In this document: positions 7,709 through 16,772 of the stretch, one piece after another | Layout: every line of letters starts with the position of its first letter | Numbering within the stretch: the first letter of the stretch is position 1 | DNA from: Hadesarchaea archaeon | Lineage (GTDB): Archaea; Hadarchaeota; Hadarchaeia; Hadarchaeales; Hadarchaeaceae | Assembly: GCA_029259175.1 (NCBI GenBank) | Contig: JAPDJH010000004.1 | Coordinates: forward strand, 62,001-126,000 | Direction of reading: 5' to 3' | Length of the DNA: 64,000 bases | The notes under the pieces: model-generated | What the model was told of the DNA's origin: nothing | The model's database searches: none | The model's input: the letters and a program-made list of their open reading frames with translations, nothing else | Position numbers and translations under genes: made by a program

Positions 7709-9628
7709 ATGGGTGACAACAAAATTGTCGTTGTTCTCGAACACGAGAATCAGATCCGAGACTTCATCACAAAAAGAAAAACCAAGGGTAGAAAAATATT
7801 CTTGGCGGTCACACCCTTTGCCATGTATGAACTGGAAAAACTTGGGCGTAAACACAAAACACCAGAAGAATATTATGGCATCTCAGAATTGTACCGTCTA
7901 GGGATGAAGAATTATCGCAAAGTCGAAAGCATCTGTAAGATTATAGATAAGGAGATTCATGATGCGTGTCCGGTGCTGGCTCAACTCCACATCAACCCTG
8001 CTTGGTTTTCGTTCGCTGAGCTCAAGATAATATATGACACAGTGGCGATGCGGCTATTCACATTGTTCAAAATTGACCGTGCCGAGAATCCTGATTGCTT
8101 CATAGCATATGACACGAAGCGTTATCCGTTTGGTACCTCACAGTTGGCCCCAGGTTTGCGTTTTGATGGTCGAGAGTCCGTTTGGACACGTCTGCTTTCG
8201 CTTTCCGGGTGGAACTTTTACGTGAAAATACTTCCTCACCTCGAGTGGCCTGCTGGATCTTTTTTACCTAGAAAGGAATCTCTAAGCGTCCGCACCATTC
8301 TTGAAGATATGATGGTAAAAGCGACATTGCCATTCCCTCGCTTATATGATGTAGTCACTGCGGTGCACGAATATGGATGGCACGGTCTTCTTAGAGGTCT
8401 AAAAGACTTGATTCAGGAAAAAGAGAGAGTGTTATTGTTCGGCTCTAGCTGGGATTGGGACAGATGTAGAGAAGAGTTTGAAAAGATAGGGATTAGCCCA
8501 AACTTTTACAGATTGCGGTCTGACCTACAATACTATCTTAACAAACCGAGGGATTCAGGCACGGACAAGGCTCTGCGTTCGACTTGGGAGAAAATAAAGC
8601 AGATGCCTAAATTCCGCCGTTTGTTTATTTTTAAGGGTTTAGACTTCTTTCCGGTTCTTGAAGATAGATTCCAATTTCTAATTGAAAAGTTGCCATATGC
8701 CTGTCTAAACGCTTACAGAAGAACCGAAGAAATATTGAAGCGCAAAAAAGTAAGGGCATTATTGGTTAACACTTTATCCTCATGTACATACCGCTCTGCG
8801 GCCCAAGCGGCCAGAAACAATGATGTGCCAGTCATAGATTGGCAACATGGGGCTTTTGGTTTTTCACCGCATCCGATAATTCACTATACAGATATTGCCG
8901 CATCAGATATTTTCATCACATATGGTGAAGGAGTGGCCAAGCAATTTAGTTCCGTTGCTAAACGATTCAATACAAAAATCGTGCCACTAGGTTCTGCATA
9001 CCTGGCAGAAATAAGGCAACAAGCGATAACGAAAAGCAAAAAATCGCGGTTTGAAAAGGTTGCTTTATATGCCACGACCGCTTATTTTGGCCACACCTTT
9101 TACGTCTCTACCTTTCCACCCTTTGTTGACACCGCATTTTGGAATGTGCAAAAAACCATACTTGCAACGCTGGCTAAAAGTAAAGGGTGGAAAATAATAG
9201 TGAAGCTTCATCCTAGCTATCTTGTGAGACAGTCGCCATTACCACAATACGCGCAAGATAACAATTTTACAAACTGCGTTTTTTTTGGAAGAGAACGGCG
9301 TTTTACCGATTTGATGTTCATCGCAGACGTGATTATCATGGATATTCCACAGACCCCCTTACTCGAAGCATTGACTACCGACGTGCCTGTGTTCGTATAT
9401 ACGGGCTCTCTACATCTCGACAGCTTTGCTGAAAGATTACTTCGTCAAAGAGCATATTGTTATCGAAATCTTAATGCAATGATAAGAGATTTGAGCAAAT
9501 ATCTGGCGGGAGAAAAGTTAAAGAAAAAGGCATCCGTACACAATACACAATTTCTGAAAGCCTATGGTATTGGGCCCTCCTGGAAAAAAATAAAAAAGCT
9601 AGCTGCAGAGATAGTGAAAGCTTCCTAA
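7709..9628 (+). CDS. Large GT-B-like capsule/polysaccharide transferase, family unclear
   Basis: A 639-residue soluble protein. Its C-terminal half resembles capsule-type GT-B enzymes (CDP-glycerol/polysialyl transferase class): DWQHGAFGF, SDIFITYGEG, GWKIIVKLHPSY, and IADVIIMDIPQTPLLEALT followed by VPVFVYTG. The N-terminal 280 residues match nothing I recognise; that part has the motif WDWDRCREEFEKIG. The start is ATG 7709, leaderless by the upstream TATA-like element. It ends the plus-strand arm and overlaps the stop of the convergent fusion gene by 4 nt. Probable role: transfer of a sugar or polyol-phosphate in assembly of the surface polymer. Confidence 0.6.
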   Translation: MGDNKIVVVLEHENQIRDFITKRKTKGRKIFLAVTPFAMYELEKLGRKHKTPEEYYGISELYRLGMKNYRKVESICKIIDKEIHDACPVLAQLHINPAWFSFAELKIIYDTVAMRLFTLFKIDRAENPDCFIAYDTKRYPFGTSQLAPGLRFDGRESVWTRLLSLSGWNFYVKILPHLEWPAGSFLPRKESLSVRTILEDMMVKATLPFPRLYDVVTAVHEYGWHGLLRGLKDLIQEKERVLLFGSSWDWDRCREEFEKIGISPNFYRLRSDLQYYLNKPRDSGTDKALRSTWEKIKQMPKFRRLFIFKGLDFFPVLEDRFQFLIEKLPYACLNAYRRTEEILKRKKVRALLVNTLSSCTYRSAAQAARNNDVPVIDWQHGAFGFSPHPIIHYTDIAASDIFITYGEGVAKQFSSVAKRFNTKIVPLGSAYLAEIRQQAITKSKKSRFEKVALYATTAYFGHTFYVSTFPPFVDTAFWNVQKTILATLAKSKGWKIIVKLHPSYLVRQSPLPQYAQDNNFTNCVFFGRERRFTDLMFIADVIIMDIPQTPLLEALTTDVPVFVYTGSLHLDSFAERLLRQRAYCYRNLNAMIRDLSKYLAGEKLKKKASVHNTQFLKAYGIGPSWKKIKKLAAEIVKAS

Positions 9629-11715
9629 TCTAACATTCTCTTAAAGATCTCCATTTTTACACGTTTGATCTTGGCTTTTTCGTTTGGTCCTATCTTCTCG
9701 AGCAAGCGTCCAGTACCGTCCGCTATTCCTATGACTCTAGTAGGATTAGAGATTGAATCCACAACGACGTCACCTTTTTCACCTACAAGTCCTCCAGCTA
9801 CGACAGGCACACCAGCAATCTTTTTGTATCCGGCGTTTTTCTCTACTACTTCATCGGTTTCCAATACGTTTACTACTTCGCCTGAAAGACCAGCACGCAT
9901 ATCAACTCTATAGATGTTTATATGTTTCCTATGTGCGGCCCTCACGGCATCGGGTGTTATGGATCCTACTGCTGCATCCAAAATTAATGTATTGGGTCTC
10001 AAATTGCGAACTATTTTCTCATTTATTATGGGTTTTCGTAACGCAAAACTGATAAGTATGTCAATTTTGTTACAAATTCGTGGTAAATCAGTAGCAAAAT
10101 TTATAATCCGGGATCCCTCTTTTTTAAGTAAATTTAAGGCTTCAACTCCTCTTTGGAGCTTTTCTTTATCTGGATCCCATAAAATTATTTCACCGCCGCG
10201 CTCAGCCAAATTTAGCGTTAGTTTGAAGCTTAACGAGTTACATCCGCATATTAAGATTTTTTTGCCGTTTATTTCTGTGAGTCGAGACAAAAGAGTTGCA
10301 ACAGCGTTGACCCAAGCATCGGTCTCTTTATATAAAAGTATTTTACTTTTCGTAATCTCTTTTTTCAGGGTTTCATATAATCTAGGCGCTCTGACAATGC
10401 TTTCGGCATCCAATAGAATAAAGTCAACAAATCCATCGGCTGTTCTTGCGACTTCTATGGCCTGTTTTTCAGTGAGAAGCTCGGCGTTTCCAATGATATT
10501 TGTTGCACTTTCACGAACAACCGGAAAAACAGGCGATTTTCTAGGTTTCAATGTAAGAGAAATCGTTAAAACACTCTCCTTATGCTTTTTCTTTGAAAGA
10601 GATTGCAACTCAGAGGCGATCCTTTTAGCTGCAGCCCGAATAGTTGGGATGGAAAAATCTCCCACTTTGAAATATGTTTTTAAATCTTTTTCAGAAAGTT
10701 TTAATGTTCTTAGTTTTTGTTTTTCTTTTTTTAACTCTCTGGCGGCGGACATCGCCAATTCTTCAGACACGTGGACAACATCTTTTTCTGAGACTTTGAT
10801 GATGAGTTCTCTTGGATCTATGCCATACTTTTTTGCTGCTTTATAGACATTTTTCAAAAATTTTGAGTGGAAGAAAGCATACCCAGCGGTGATATCGATA
10901 GGACTCACTCCTTTCTCTCTAAGAAGAGGTCTAATTAACTTTTCGCTTAAATCCATTATTTTATGAATATCAATTCCAAGATCATAACCCATCTTTTTGA
11001 GAATCGTTAATAAAATTTCAGTACAAGCATTGCCACCGCTTCTTCCAATCCCCTGCATAGAACAATCCAGAATAGTTGCACCCACTTCTAAAGCTGCCAA
11101 ACAATTTGCGTGAACTAATGAGAGATTATTATGACCATGAAAGCCTATTCGAACATTGGTAGCTTCTCGGACAGCGTTCACGTATGTTTTCACATCAGAC
11201 GGAAGCATGCCTCCAGCTGAGTCCACGATAGTGACCACATCTGCGCCCCAAGTCTCAGCCATTTTCGCACATTCGGCTAATTTCTTAGGTTTCAGTGCAT
11301 AAGATTTCATTAAGTTTGAAAACACATACATGTCCAATCTTTTAGCATATTTGATGTAAGGTTCAGCACGATGAATTTCTGGAGCGTTCGTACCGATTCT
11401 AACAAAATCCATTCCATAGTCGGAAGCCAATTTTAAATCTCGTTTGCGCCCTATGCCCGGAATAAAGAACATGCCGAATTTGGCTTTTTTGAGAACACTG
11501 GATGCCGCTTCTAAATATTCCTCATCGGTTGCGGCGGCTTTTCCTTCTCCAGCATTAGAAGCGTTTAACCCTAGACCGTGTCCAATTTCAATAAGTCGGA
11601 TGCCTGCTTTTTCCAATCCTGCCACAATAACAGCTGTATCCTCCGCCGTGAACTGAAAATCTATAACATAACTACCGTCTCGCAAAGTACACTCTAGTAA
11701 GTCTAACCTTTTCAT
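9625..11715 (-). CDS. Aldolase (DRE-TIM/MhpE-like) fused to a Rossmann oxidoreductase
   Basis: A 696-residue two-domain protein. Residues 1 to about 340 are a DRE-TIM metallolyase like 4-hydroxy-2-oxovalerate aldolase: ECTLRDGSY, GFHGHNNLSLVHANCLAAL and QGIGRSGGNA carry the metal and catalytic residues. Residues about 390-696 hold a dinucleotide-fold domain with GKKILICGCNSLSF, ILWDPDKEKL, and VAGGLVGEKGDVVVD near the end. The ATG overlaps the upstream aminotransferase stop (ATGA), with GGAGG 7 nt before it. The family joins or splits 2-oxo acids and aldehydes; here it may make or modify a keto-sugar or acyl precursor for the glycan. The exact reaction is unknown. Confidence 0.75.
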   Translation of the reverse strand: MKRLDLLECTLRDGSYVIDFQFTAEDTAVIVAGLEKAGIRLIEIGHGLGLNASNAGEGKAAATDEEYLEAASSVLKKAKFGMFFIPGIGRKRDLKLASDYGMDFVRIGTNAPEIHRAEPYIKYAKRLDMYVFSNLMKSYALKPKKLAECAKMAETWGADVVTIVDSAGGMLPSDVKTYVNAVREATNVRIGFHGHNNLSLVHANCLAALEVGATILDCSMQGIGRSGGNACTEILLTILKKMGYDLGIDIHKIMDLSEKLIRPLLREKGVSPIDITAGYAFFHSKFLKNVYKAAKKYGIDPRELIIKVSEKDVVHVSEELAMSAARELKKEKQKLRTLKLSEKDLKTYFKVGDFSIPTIRAAAKRIASELQSLSKKKHKESVLTISLTLKPRKSPVFPVVRESATNIIGNAELLTEKQAIEVARTADGFVDFILLDAESIVRAPRLYETLKKEITKSKILLYKETDAWVNAVATLLSRLTEINGKKILICGCNSLSFKLTLNLAERGGEIILWDPDKEKLQRGVEALNLLKKEGSRIINFATDLPRICNKIDILISFALRKPIINEKIVRNLRPNTLILDAAVGSITPDAVRAAHRKHINIYRVDMRAGLSGEVVNVLETDEVVEKNAGYKKIAGVPVVAGGLVGEKGDVVVDSISNPTRVIGIADGTGRLLEKIGPNEKAKIKRVKMEIFKRMLD

Positions 11716-12818
11716 TCCATTTCCTCCAAGACGTTTAATAGCACGTTGGCACTTCGGATTATGTATTCCTTTGGAAGCGAAGGATCCACCCAAAGATTAA
11801 TTACATGTTTCCCAAAATATTTTGCTCTAACGAATAATTGAGGATCCTGCTTCCTTCCTGAAAAATACCAACGATGCACAGGAGGATACCAATTGCTTAT
11901 ATGTATGCCTTTCTTCCTAACGCGTTCTGTAACCATGTCCTGATTATTTGTCTTCAAAAGAAAGGTGTATCTCCAAGGAGTCCAATGCCAATGTTTGTAT
12001 TTCGGATGGATTATATGTTTGTGTTTCAAAAGTCTACAATAAGTTTGTGCATATTCTCTTCTTTTCTTAATATAAAATTCCAGCTTCGGGATCTCACGAG
12101 CAATAGCTTTAAGATAAACCCGAGTTACCCTGAAAATGTACATTTTTTTGAAAATTTGGGGCAACGGTAAGAAAAGTCTGTCTAATTCTTCGTTTTCTTT
12201 AGTAAGAGGATACAAGGAGTAATATAATTTTCGGTAGAGTGTTTCTAAAGATTTAAAATTAGTTGGCCGAACTGGAAGTTTTCTAATTTCCTTTTTTATG
12301 TGGTGAGCTAGTGTATTCTCATCTGTAAGCAGAGCGCCGCCGCCGCCACAATCTAGTATTTTCGTGTGGCCAAAACTAAAGATAGAAACTTGACCGAAAG
12401 ATCCAACTTTTTGACCTTTATACTCGCTTCCCATAGCTTGTGCAGCATCTTCTATCACAAACAGATCATTGTTTGATGCTATTTTGAGAAAACGCTCTAT
12501 CTTGGCAGGATATCCGTATAGATGAGGGACAATCATTCCCGCAACATCATCTTCTAACCTGAGTATTTTTTCTACCGATCGGAAACTCATATTGAAGTCG
12601 TTTAAATCTATATCGCAAAAAATAGGTTTATACCCACCATAAAGCACAGAGTTTGGAACACTAGGGCTAATAATAGTTGGAATTATTACTTTTTTGCCCG
12701 AATAACCGTTTTTTGACAATGCTTTTAGAGCAACGTAAATCGCAGCAGTTCCTCGACCAGTCATGAAGCAGAAACGTCTATGAGTATAAGCTTTTAACCA
12801 TTCTTCAACATTTTTCAT
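11712..12818 (-). CDS. DegT/DnrJ/EryC1-family aminotransferase
   Basis: A 368-residue PLP enzyme that would aminate a keto nucleotide sugar. TGRGTAAIYVALKAL binds the phosphate, VIEDAAQAMGSEYKG carries the Asp for the pyridine ring, and SFGHTKILDCGGGGAL has the Schiff-base Lys (about residue 170). It overlaps the deacetylase gene upstream by 4 nt and the aldolase fusion downstream by 4 nt. The same deacetylase-then-DegT pairing recurs at 25515-27628. Confidence 0.85.
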   Translation of the reverse strand: MKNVEEWLKAYTHRRFCFMTGRGTAAIYVALKALSKNGYSGKKVIIPTIISPSVPNSVLYGGYKPIFCDIDLNDFNMSFRSVEKILRLEDDVAGMIVPHLYGYPAKIERFLKIASNNDLFVIEDAAQAMGSEYKGQKVGSFGQVSIFSFGHTKILDCGGGGALLTDENTLAHHIKKEIRKLPVRPTNFKSLETLYRKLYYSLYPLTKENEELDRLFLPLPQIFKKMYIFRVTRVYLKAIAREIPKLEFYIKKRREYAQTYCRLLKHKHIIHPKYKHWHWTPWRYTFLLKTNNQDMVTERVRKKGIHISNWYPPVHRWYFSGRKQDPQLFVRAKYFGKHVINLWVDPSLPKEYIIRSANVLLNVLEEME

Positions 12819-13789
12819 TTAATGTCCCTCAAGATACACTTCTTAACATCTTTTAGCCTAATAAACTTACTTTTTTTTCCGACATTTTTACATTCAGATA
12901 TTATAAAACGCAAATTTTTTTCGACTTCTTTTTCATCAAAGGAAATTAATGGATGCCAAGTTTTCCCCATTTCTGGCAAAACTTCAAATGGATGAACTAC
13001 GGTAACCAACACATCATATTTACGTATATGTTCCCGAAGACCCGTGGCAAGCACATGATTGTAATAGCTCAAATTTACGTATCTCCAACGAGGTTTAGAA
13101 TCGTAACTTACTCGTGTCCTTACTGTGGTCATGGGTACTTCTAATATACCAATACTCCTCTTCTCATCAAAGATTCGGTAATTTGTTGGAGCAGGATAGT
13201 AAGGGGTTTGAGGAGTCCCTCTCCAATCAATCATTTTGAGTTTATCTCTTCTAAATCTATGAGGAATTGCCGTCGAATCTATTTTAAGCCCAAGTTCCGC
13301 TAAACACTTCATAACTTCATTTGACATGAACGCCTCACCAATGCGCGAACTTTGCGGTATAAATCCCAAGTCGATCATCCGGTGGAAGGATTCTCTCAGT
13401 TGTCTGGTGAGATATTCTGGTCTAGTCTCCAGTGTCCAGTATTTCCCAACTCGACGGTATAAATGTGGATGAAAAGCTATCTCGTGGCCTTTTAGACTTA
13501 GTTTTTTCCACAAGTTTTTATAAGAAATCAGAATATGACCAGCGTCCCCATACAATTTTTCTAGCTGAAAGTCTACTCGGATAAACCATGTTATTTTGGG
13601 ATTTCGTCCAGAGCTATCAGCAACTTTTTCAAATATCTTCAATAGCTTTGGAATTCCTTTTCTAAGACCAAGCCAACCATCTATATCACGAACTTCGGGC
13701 GTTTTCTTATTTTGATAGTAATATACATCATTTTCGACATCAACAGAGATGATTATGTGTAAAGTTCGAGATTTTTCCCGCTTTGTCAT
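12815..13789 (-). CDS. Polysaccharide-deacetylase-fold protein
   Basis: A 324-residue NodB-like TIM-barrel protein. IIISVDVENDVYYY gives the first metal Asp, KGHEIAFHPHLYR gives the His pair of the HxxxH-type site, and TVVHPFEVLPEMG near the end gives the last catalytic His. Such enzymes remove acetyl groups from amino sugars, or act as related carbohydrate esterases. The ATG is 5 nt after the ATP-grasp gene upstream. No signal peptide is visible, so it would work in the cytoplasm on a precursor. The motif spacing departs from classic NodB, so the substrate is open. Confidence 0.7.
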   Translation of the reverse strand: MTKREKSRTLHIIISVDVENDVYYYQNKKTPEVRDIDGWLGLRKGIPKLLKIFEKVADSSGRNPKITWFIRVDFQLEKLYGDAGHILISYKNLWKKLSLKGHEIAFHPHLYRRVGKYWTLETRPEYLTRQLRESFHRMIDLGFIPQSSRIGEAFMSNEVMKCLAELGLKIDSTAIPHRFRRDKLKMIDWRGTPQTPYYPAPTNYRIFDEKRSIGILEVPMTTVRTRVSYDSKPRWRYVNLSYYNHVLATGLREHIRKYDVLVTVVHPFEVLPEMGKTWHPLISFDEKEVEKNLRFIISECKNVGKKSKFIRLKDVKKCILRDIK

Positions 13790-13794
13790 CCGCT

Positions 13795-14988
13795 CTAATT
13801 TTGGGTTATAAATTTTATTTTTTTCTCAGCCATTTTTGCTATTTTCAATGCATGTTCTCGATTATTTCCAAGGGAGATAATATGTCCAATTCGGTCATCG
13901 CCACACCTCAGTGGTCTTATAATATCTCCTGGTTTTACGTAAATATCAATTTCATAAATCCCACTTATTTTTTTCGCAGAAGCTACACCCACTACTTTTC
14001 TCAATCTCCCGGGTGTATTTTTGAAAAACAACAAAACAGAACCTTTTTTCTTCGTTTTTTTAAGATTGGGTTTTTCCCCAACTGCCAAATTTATAGTAGC
14101 TTCCAAAACATCCACTCCTGTAATATTCGGGATAATATCAGTGAAAACTTTGAAGCCAGCACCTCTAGCACCCAACTCGATTAACATAGGGCCTTTTTCC
14201 GTCATCATCATTTCTATATGTGCTGGACTGTTATCAATGCCAACAGCTTTCGTCGCTTTTTTTGCTACTGTTTCTATTTTTCTTATCCATCTCTCGCTAT
14301 TTTCAAATTTTGATGGAAAACACACCAATGTGTCGACTAGATAAGGCGGCGGTGTTTTTTCCTTATCAGATGTGACTAAAATAATTTTTTTTCGTTTATA
14401 CACAAATTCTTCCACACTAATGGGGCACCCTTCCATAAACTTTTCAACCAGTATTTTTCCACAGCGCGAGTGTTTTTTTGCCCATTTGAACGCAAATTCT
14501 AGTTGTTTCCAATTTTCCACTTTGCTAACCCCTCTCGCTCCAGCATTATCGACTGGTTTCACAACCACCGGGAACCCGAAGTCCCGAATCGTTCTTTTAG
14601 CTTCTTTTAAACTAAACACTGGATGAAAAGCTGGAGAAGGCACGTTAGCTTTTTTGAAACACTTTCGCTGAAGTTCTTTATTGTTTGAGATTTTTGCTAC
14701 CTGTTTCTTTATTCCTACCAGCCCCAATTCTTCTGCAATAGTAGCTACCGTAGGAAGTGCTATCTCGGACGCTATTGTGGTTACCCCATCGATCTTGTAT
14801 TTTTTTGCTATTTTTAAGCAACCTTTTATGTTCTTGATGTCCATACATATGGGCACATCGGCTATTCGAAGGCCGGGTGCATGTGGATTTTTATCTATTG
14901 CTACAATTTTTAGGCCCATTTCTTTTGCTTTCAAAATGCCTGGCAGTTGAAATCGGCCAGCGCCGACAAACATTATCGTTTTGATCAC
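13795..14988 (-). CDS. ATP-grasp ligase of the glycan locus
   Basis: A 397-residue ATP-grasp enzyme of the PurK/CarB-like class. FVGAGRFQLPGI opens a Rossmann-like N-domain. FPVVVKPVDNAGARGVSKV is the ATP-binding glycine-rich loop, and HIEMMMTEKGPMLIELGARG carries the Mg-binding Glu residues. The C-terminal 80 residues look like a separate small domain. The start is GTG 14988, three nt after GGGAGG. Such ligases join a carboxylate to an amine; between a deacetylase and the cytidylyltransferase it could attach an amino acid or other acid to an amino sugar (inference). Confidence 0.75.
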   Translation of the reverse strand: MIKTIMFVGAGRFQLPGILKAKEMGLKIVAIDKNPHAPGLRIADVPICMDIKNIKGCLKIAKKYKIDGVTTIASEIALPTVATIAEELGLVGIKKQVAKISNNKELQRKCFKKANVPSPAFHPVFSLKEAKRTIRDFGFPVVVKPVDNAGARGVSKVENWKQLEFAFKWAKKHSRCGKILVEKFMEGCPISVEEFVYKRKKIILVTSDKEKTPPPYLVDTLVCFPSKFENSERWIRKIETVAKKATKAVGIDNSPAHIEMMMTEKGPMLIELGARGAGFKVFTDIIPNITGVDVLEATINLAVGEKPNLKKTKKKGSVLLFFKNTPGRLRKVVGVASAKKISGIYEIDIYVKPGDIIRPLRCGDDRIGHIISLGNNREHALKIAKMAEKKIKFITQN

Positions 14989-14997
14989 TTTCCTCCC

Positions 14998-15759
14998 TTA
15001 ACGCGTAAGTTTATCACTAAGTAAAGATTTTATATATCCCTCATTCCGGACTATTTGTTTATTTATTTCCAATAAACGAGGATTTTTTTCCAAGAAATTG
15101 AGAATATCATCTAAGTAGAAAATTCCTCCTTCTTTGTATAAACTACGGAACACTTCCGAAACCACGTAAAAATCTCTTTCATCATCTACACATAATCTGA
15201 TATGAGAAAGATCTCTATCGTTCTCTACCGTATATATCCGAAATTTATCAGGGTTTTTCCAAATGTAGGGAGTAACATGTTCCCTTTCTGACGCCCACTT
15301 TGCTTCTCGCCAAGCTTTTTCCAAAGCATTAAACGAAAAGACCTCGGTCTCGACAATTCCATCAGGAAATGTAGGGCCGCTTCTCACATAATCAAATTTG
15401 TCACGATTTTTTAGATAATGTTCAATTATTTTATCCACAAGTTTCGGATCTATTAATGGACAATCGGCAGTTAATCTCACTATTGGATCCACACCAAATT
15501 TTTTTGCAGCTTGATAATATCGATCCAAAACATCTTCTTCGCTTCCTCGAAAGCTATCTAATCCATTAGCTGTTGCAAACTCAACTATAACATCGTCCTC
15601 CTTTTTTTGAGTAGTTGCGATTATTATTTTTTTTATAAACTTGGACCATTTGAGACGATAAATCATATGCCACAACATTGGTTTTCCTAGAATGTTTTTC
15701 ATCACTTTGCCAGGAAGGCGTGTTGACCCCATTCTCGCTTGGATGATTGCGGCCAGCAT
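14998..15759 (-). CDS. spsF: SpsF-like acylneuraminate cytidylyltransferase
   Basis: A 253-residue nucleotidyltransferase. IIQARMGSTRLPGKVMK is the CTP-binding signature of the SpsF/NeuA group, and RLTADCPLIDPKLVD holds the metal-binding Asp residues. These enzymes activate nonulosonic or related keto sugars as CMP derivatives, so this would be the activation step of the nonulosonate pathway (PseF/LegF role). The neighbours are the PseG/SpsG-like protein upstream (3 nt gap) and the ATP-grasp ligase downstream. The sugar activated is not known. Confidence 0.8.
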   Translation of the reverse strand: MLAAIIQARMGSTRLPGKVMKNILGKPMLWHMIYRLKWSKFIKKIIIATTQKKEDDVIVEFATANGLDSFRGSEEDVLDRYYQAAKKFGVDPIVRLTADCPLIDPKLVDKIIEHYLKNRDKFDYVRSGPTFPDGIVETEVFSFNALEKAWREAKWASEREHVTPYIWKNPDKFRIYTVENDRDLSHIRLCVDDERDFYVVSEVFRSLYKEGGIFYLDDILNFLEKNPRLLEINKQIVRNEGYIKSLLSDKLTR

Positions 15760-15762
15760 AAG

Positions 15763-16770
15763 CTAACCCTCCTCCAAATGTTTCACAATTATCTGCTTGA
15801 TTCTCTTTTTGCCAGCGCCATCAATTAATTTTTTCTGTTTCATGCTCATGCTCCGTCTTTTTCCCCGGTCCGATATTACCTCATGCAAAATTTTTAACTT
15901 CCTCTGTAGGGGTAGCACATTTTCCAGCATCACCGCGGCCCCCCGTTCTTCGAATATTTTTCCAAATCTTTTTTCGCGGAAGTTCTGAGGCATGATGATG
16001 GCTGGAGTCCCCAACGCGCAAAACTCTAGTAGTGTGGTCCCCGCACCGCAAAATCCACAGTCTGCTGCAAAAATCAGTCCTCCCAAGTTCTGAACGTGTG
16101 AGTACAAGTTTATGTTTTTGTGCTGATGTTCCAATTCTTTTGTTTTTTTACCAAAAGCTGGCCCAACAACAACATCTATTTCTATATCCTCATTTTTTCC
16201 AAGTTTTGCGAGGAGATCCAAGGCTTCTTTTGTGTGAAAACATGGATCAGCTGAACCGAAAGCTATCAGTATTCTCTCTACTTTTTGCTTAATGGGCTTA
16301 TTTTTTTTAGCGTATTCGATAAACTCATCTCGGATTATGGCGTATTCTAATCCTTCATAATAATTTTTTACCACTTGTTGTGGATTAACAACTTTCAAAT
16401 TTTGGTTAAAAAGATTTATTATCACGTCTAATTGGTGAGAATATCTGAAATAATCTAAACCCACAATCAGGATCTTTCCGACAGCTCTTTTTATCACCCT
16501 CGGATTAAAATCGGGCTTCGGCTGATCTATTACAAGTGCTTTTACCGCATTCTTTTTGATAGCCTCTAATAGACTCTGCTCGATTTTGCCCCGGATTATT
16601 ATGGGAGTACGACCTGCCTTTTCAATCATTTTAACCACCATCGGATGGTCATTGCAACAAAAGCAAACGTTAAAATCTTCAAACTCTCGGGCCAGCTCCA
16701 AAGAGCGAATCACGTGTCCCAATCCTCGTTTTTCATCTCCCGCAACTTTAAACAGGATGCTTGACATCAT
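15763..16770 (-). CDS. pseG: PseG/SpsG-like UDP-sugar hydrolase
   Basis: A 335-residue GT-B-fold protein of the PseG/SpsG family. GDEKRGLGHVIRSLELA near the N-terminus keeps the G-x-G-H loop whose His is catalytic in PseG, AFGSADPCFHT opens the second domain, and FCGAGTTLLEFCALG is the UDP-binding segment. PseG releases UDP from the 2,4-diacetamido sugar before NeuB/PseI-type condensation. Context with NeuB, SpsF and a PseB-like gene supports that role; SpsG proteins of spore-coat loci are the alternative. Confidence 0.75.
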   Translation of the reverse strand: MMSSILFKVAGDEKRGLGHVIRSLELAREFEDFNVCFCCNDHPMVVKMIEKAGRTPIIIRGKIEQSLLEAIKKNAVKALVIDQPKPDFNPRVIKRAVGKILIVGLDYFRYSHQLDVIINLFNQNLKVVNPQQVVKNYYEGLEYAIIRDEFIEYAKKNKPIKQKVERILIAFGSADPCFHTKEALDLLAKLGKNEDIEIDVVVGPAFGKKTKELEHQHKNINLYSHVQNLGGLIFAADCGFCGAGTTLLEFCALGTPAIIMPQNFREKRFGKIFEERGAAVMLENVLPLQRKLKILHEVISDRGKRRSMSMKQKKLIDGAGKKRIKQIIVKHLEEG

Positions 16771-16772
16771 TC

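Noticed and set aside
9914-10846. 310-residue plus-strand frame inside the aldolase fusion gene
   Set aside because: It is antisense to a gene with clear catalytic motifs; the predicted protein is Ser/Phe-rich as expected of an antisense frame.
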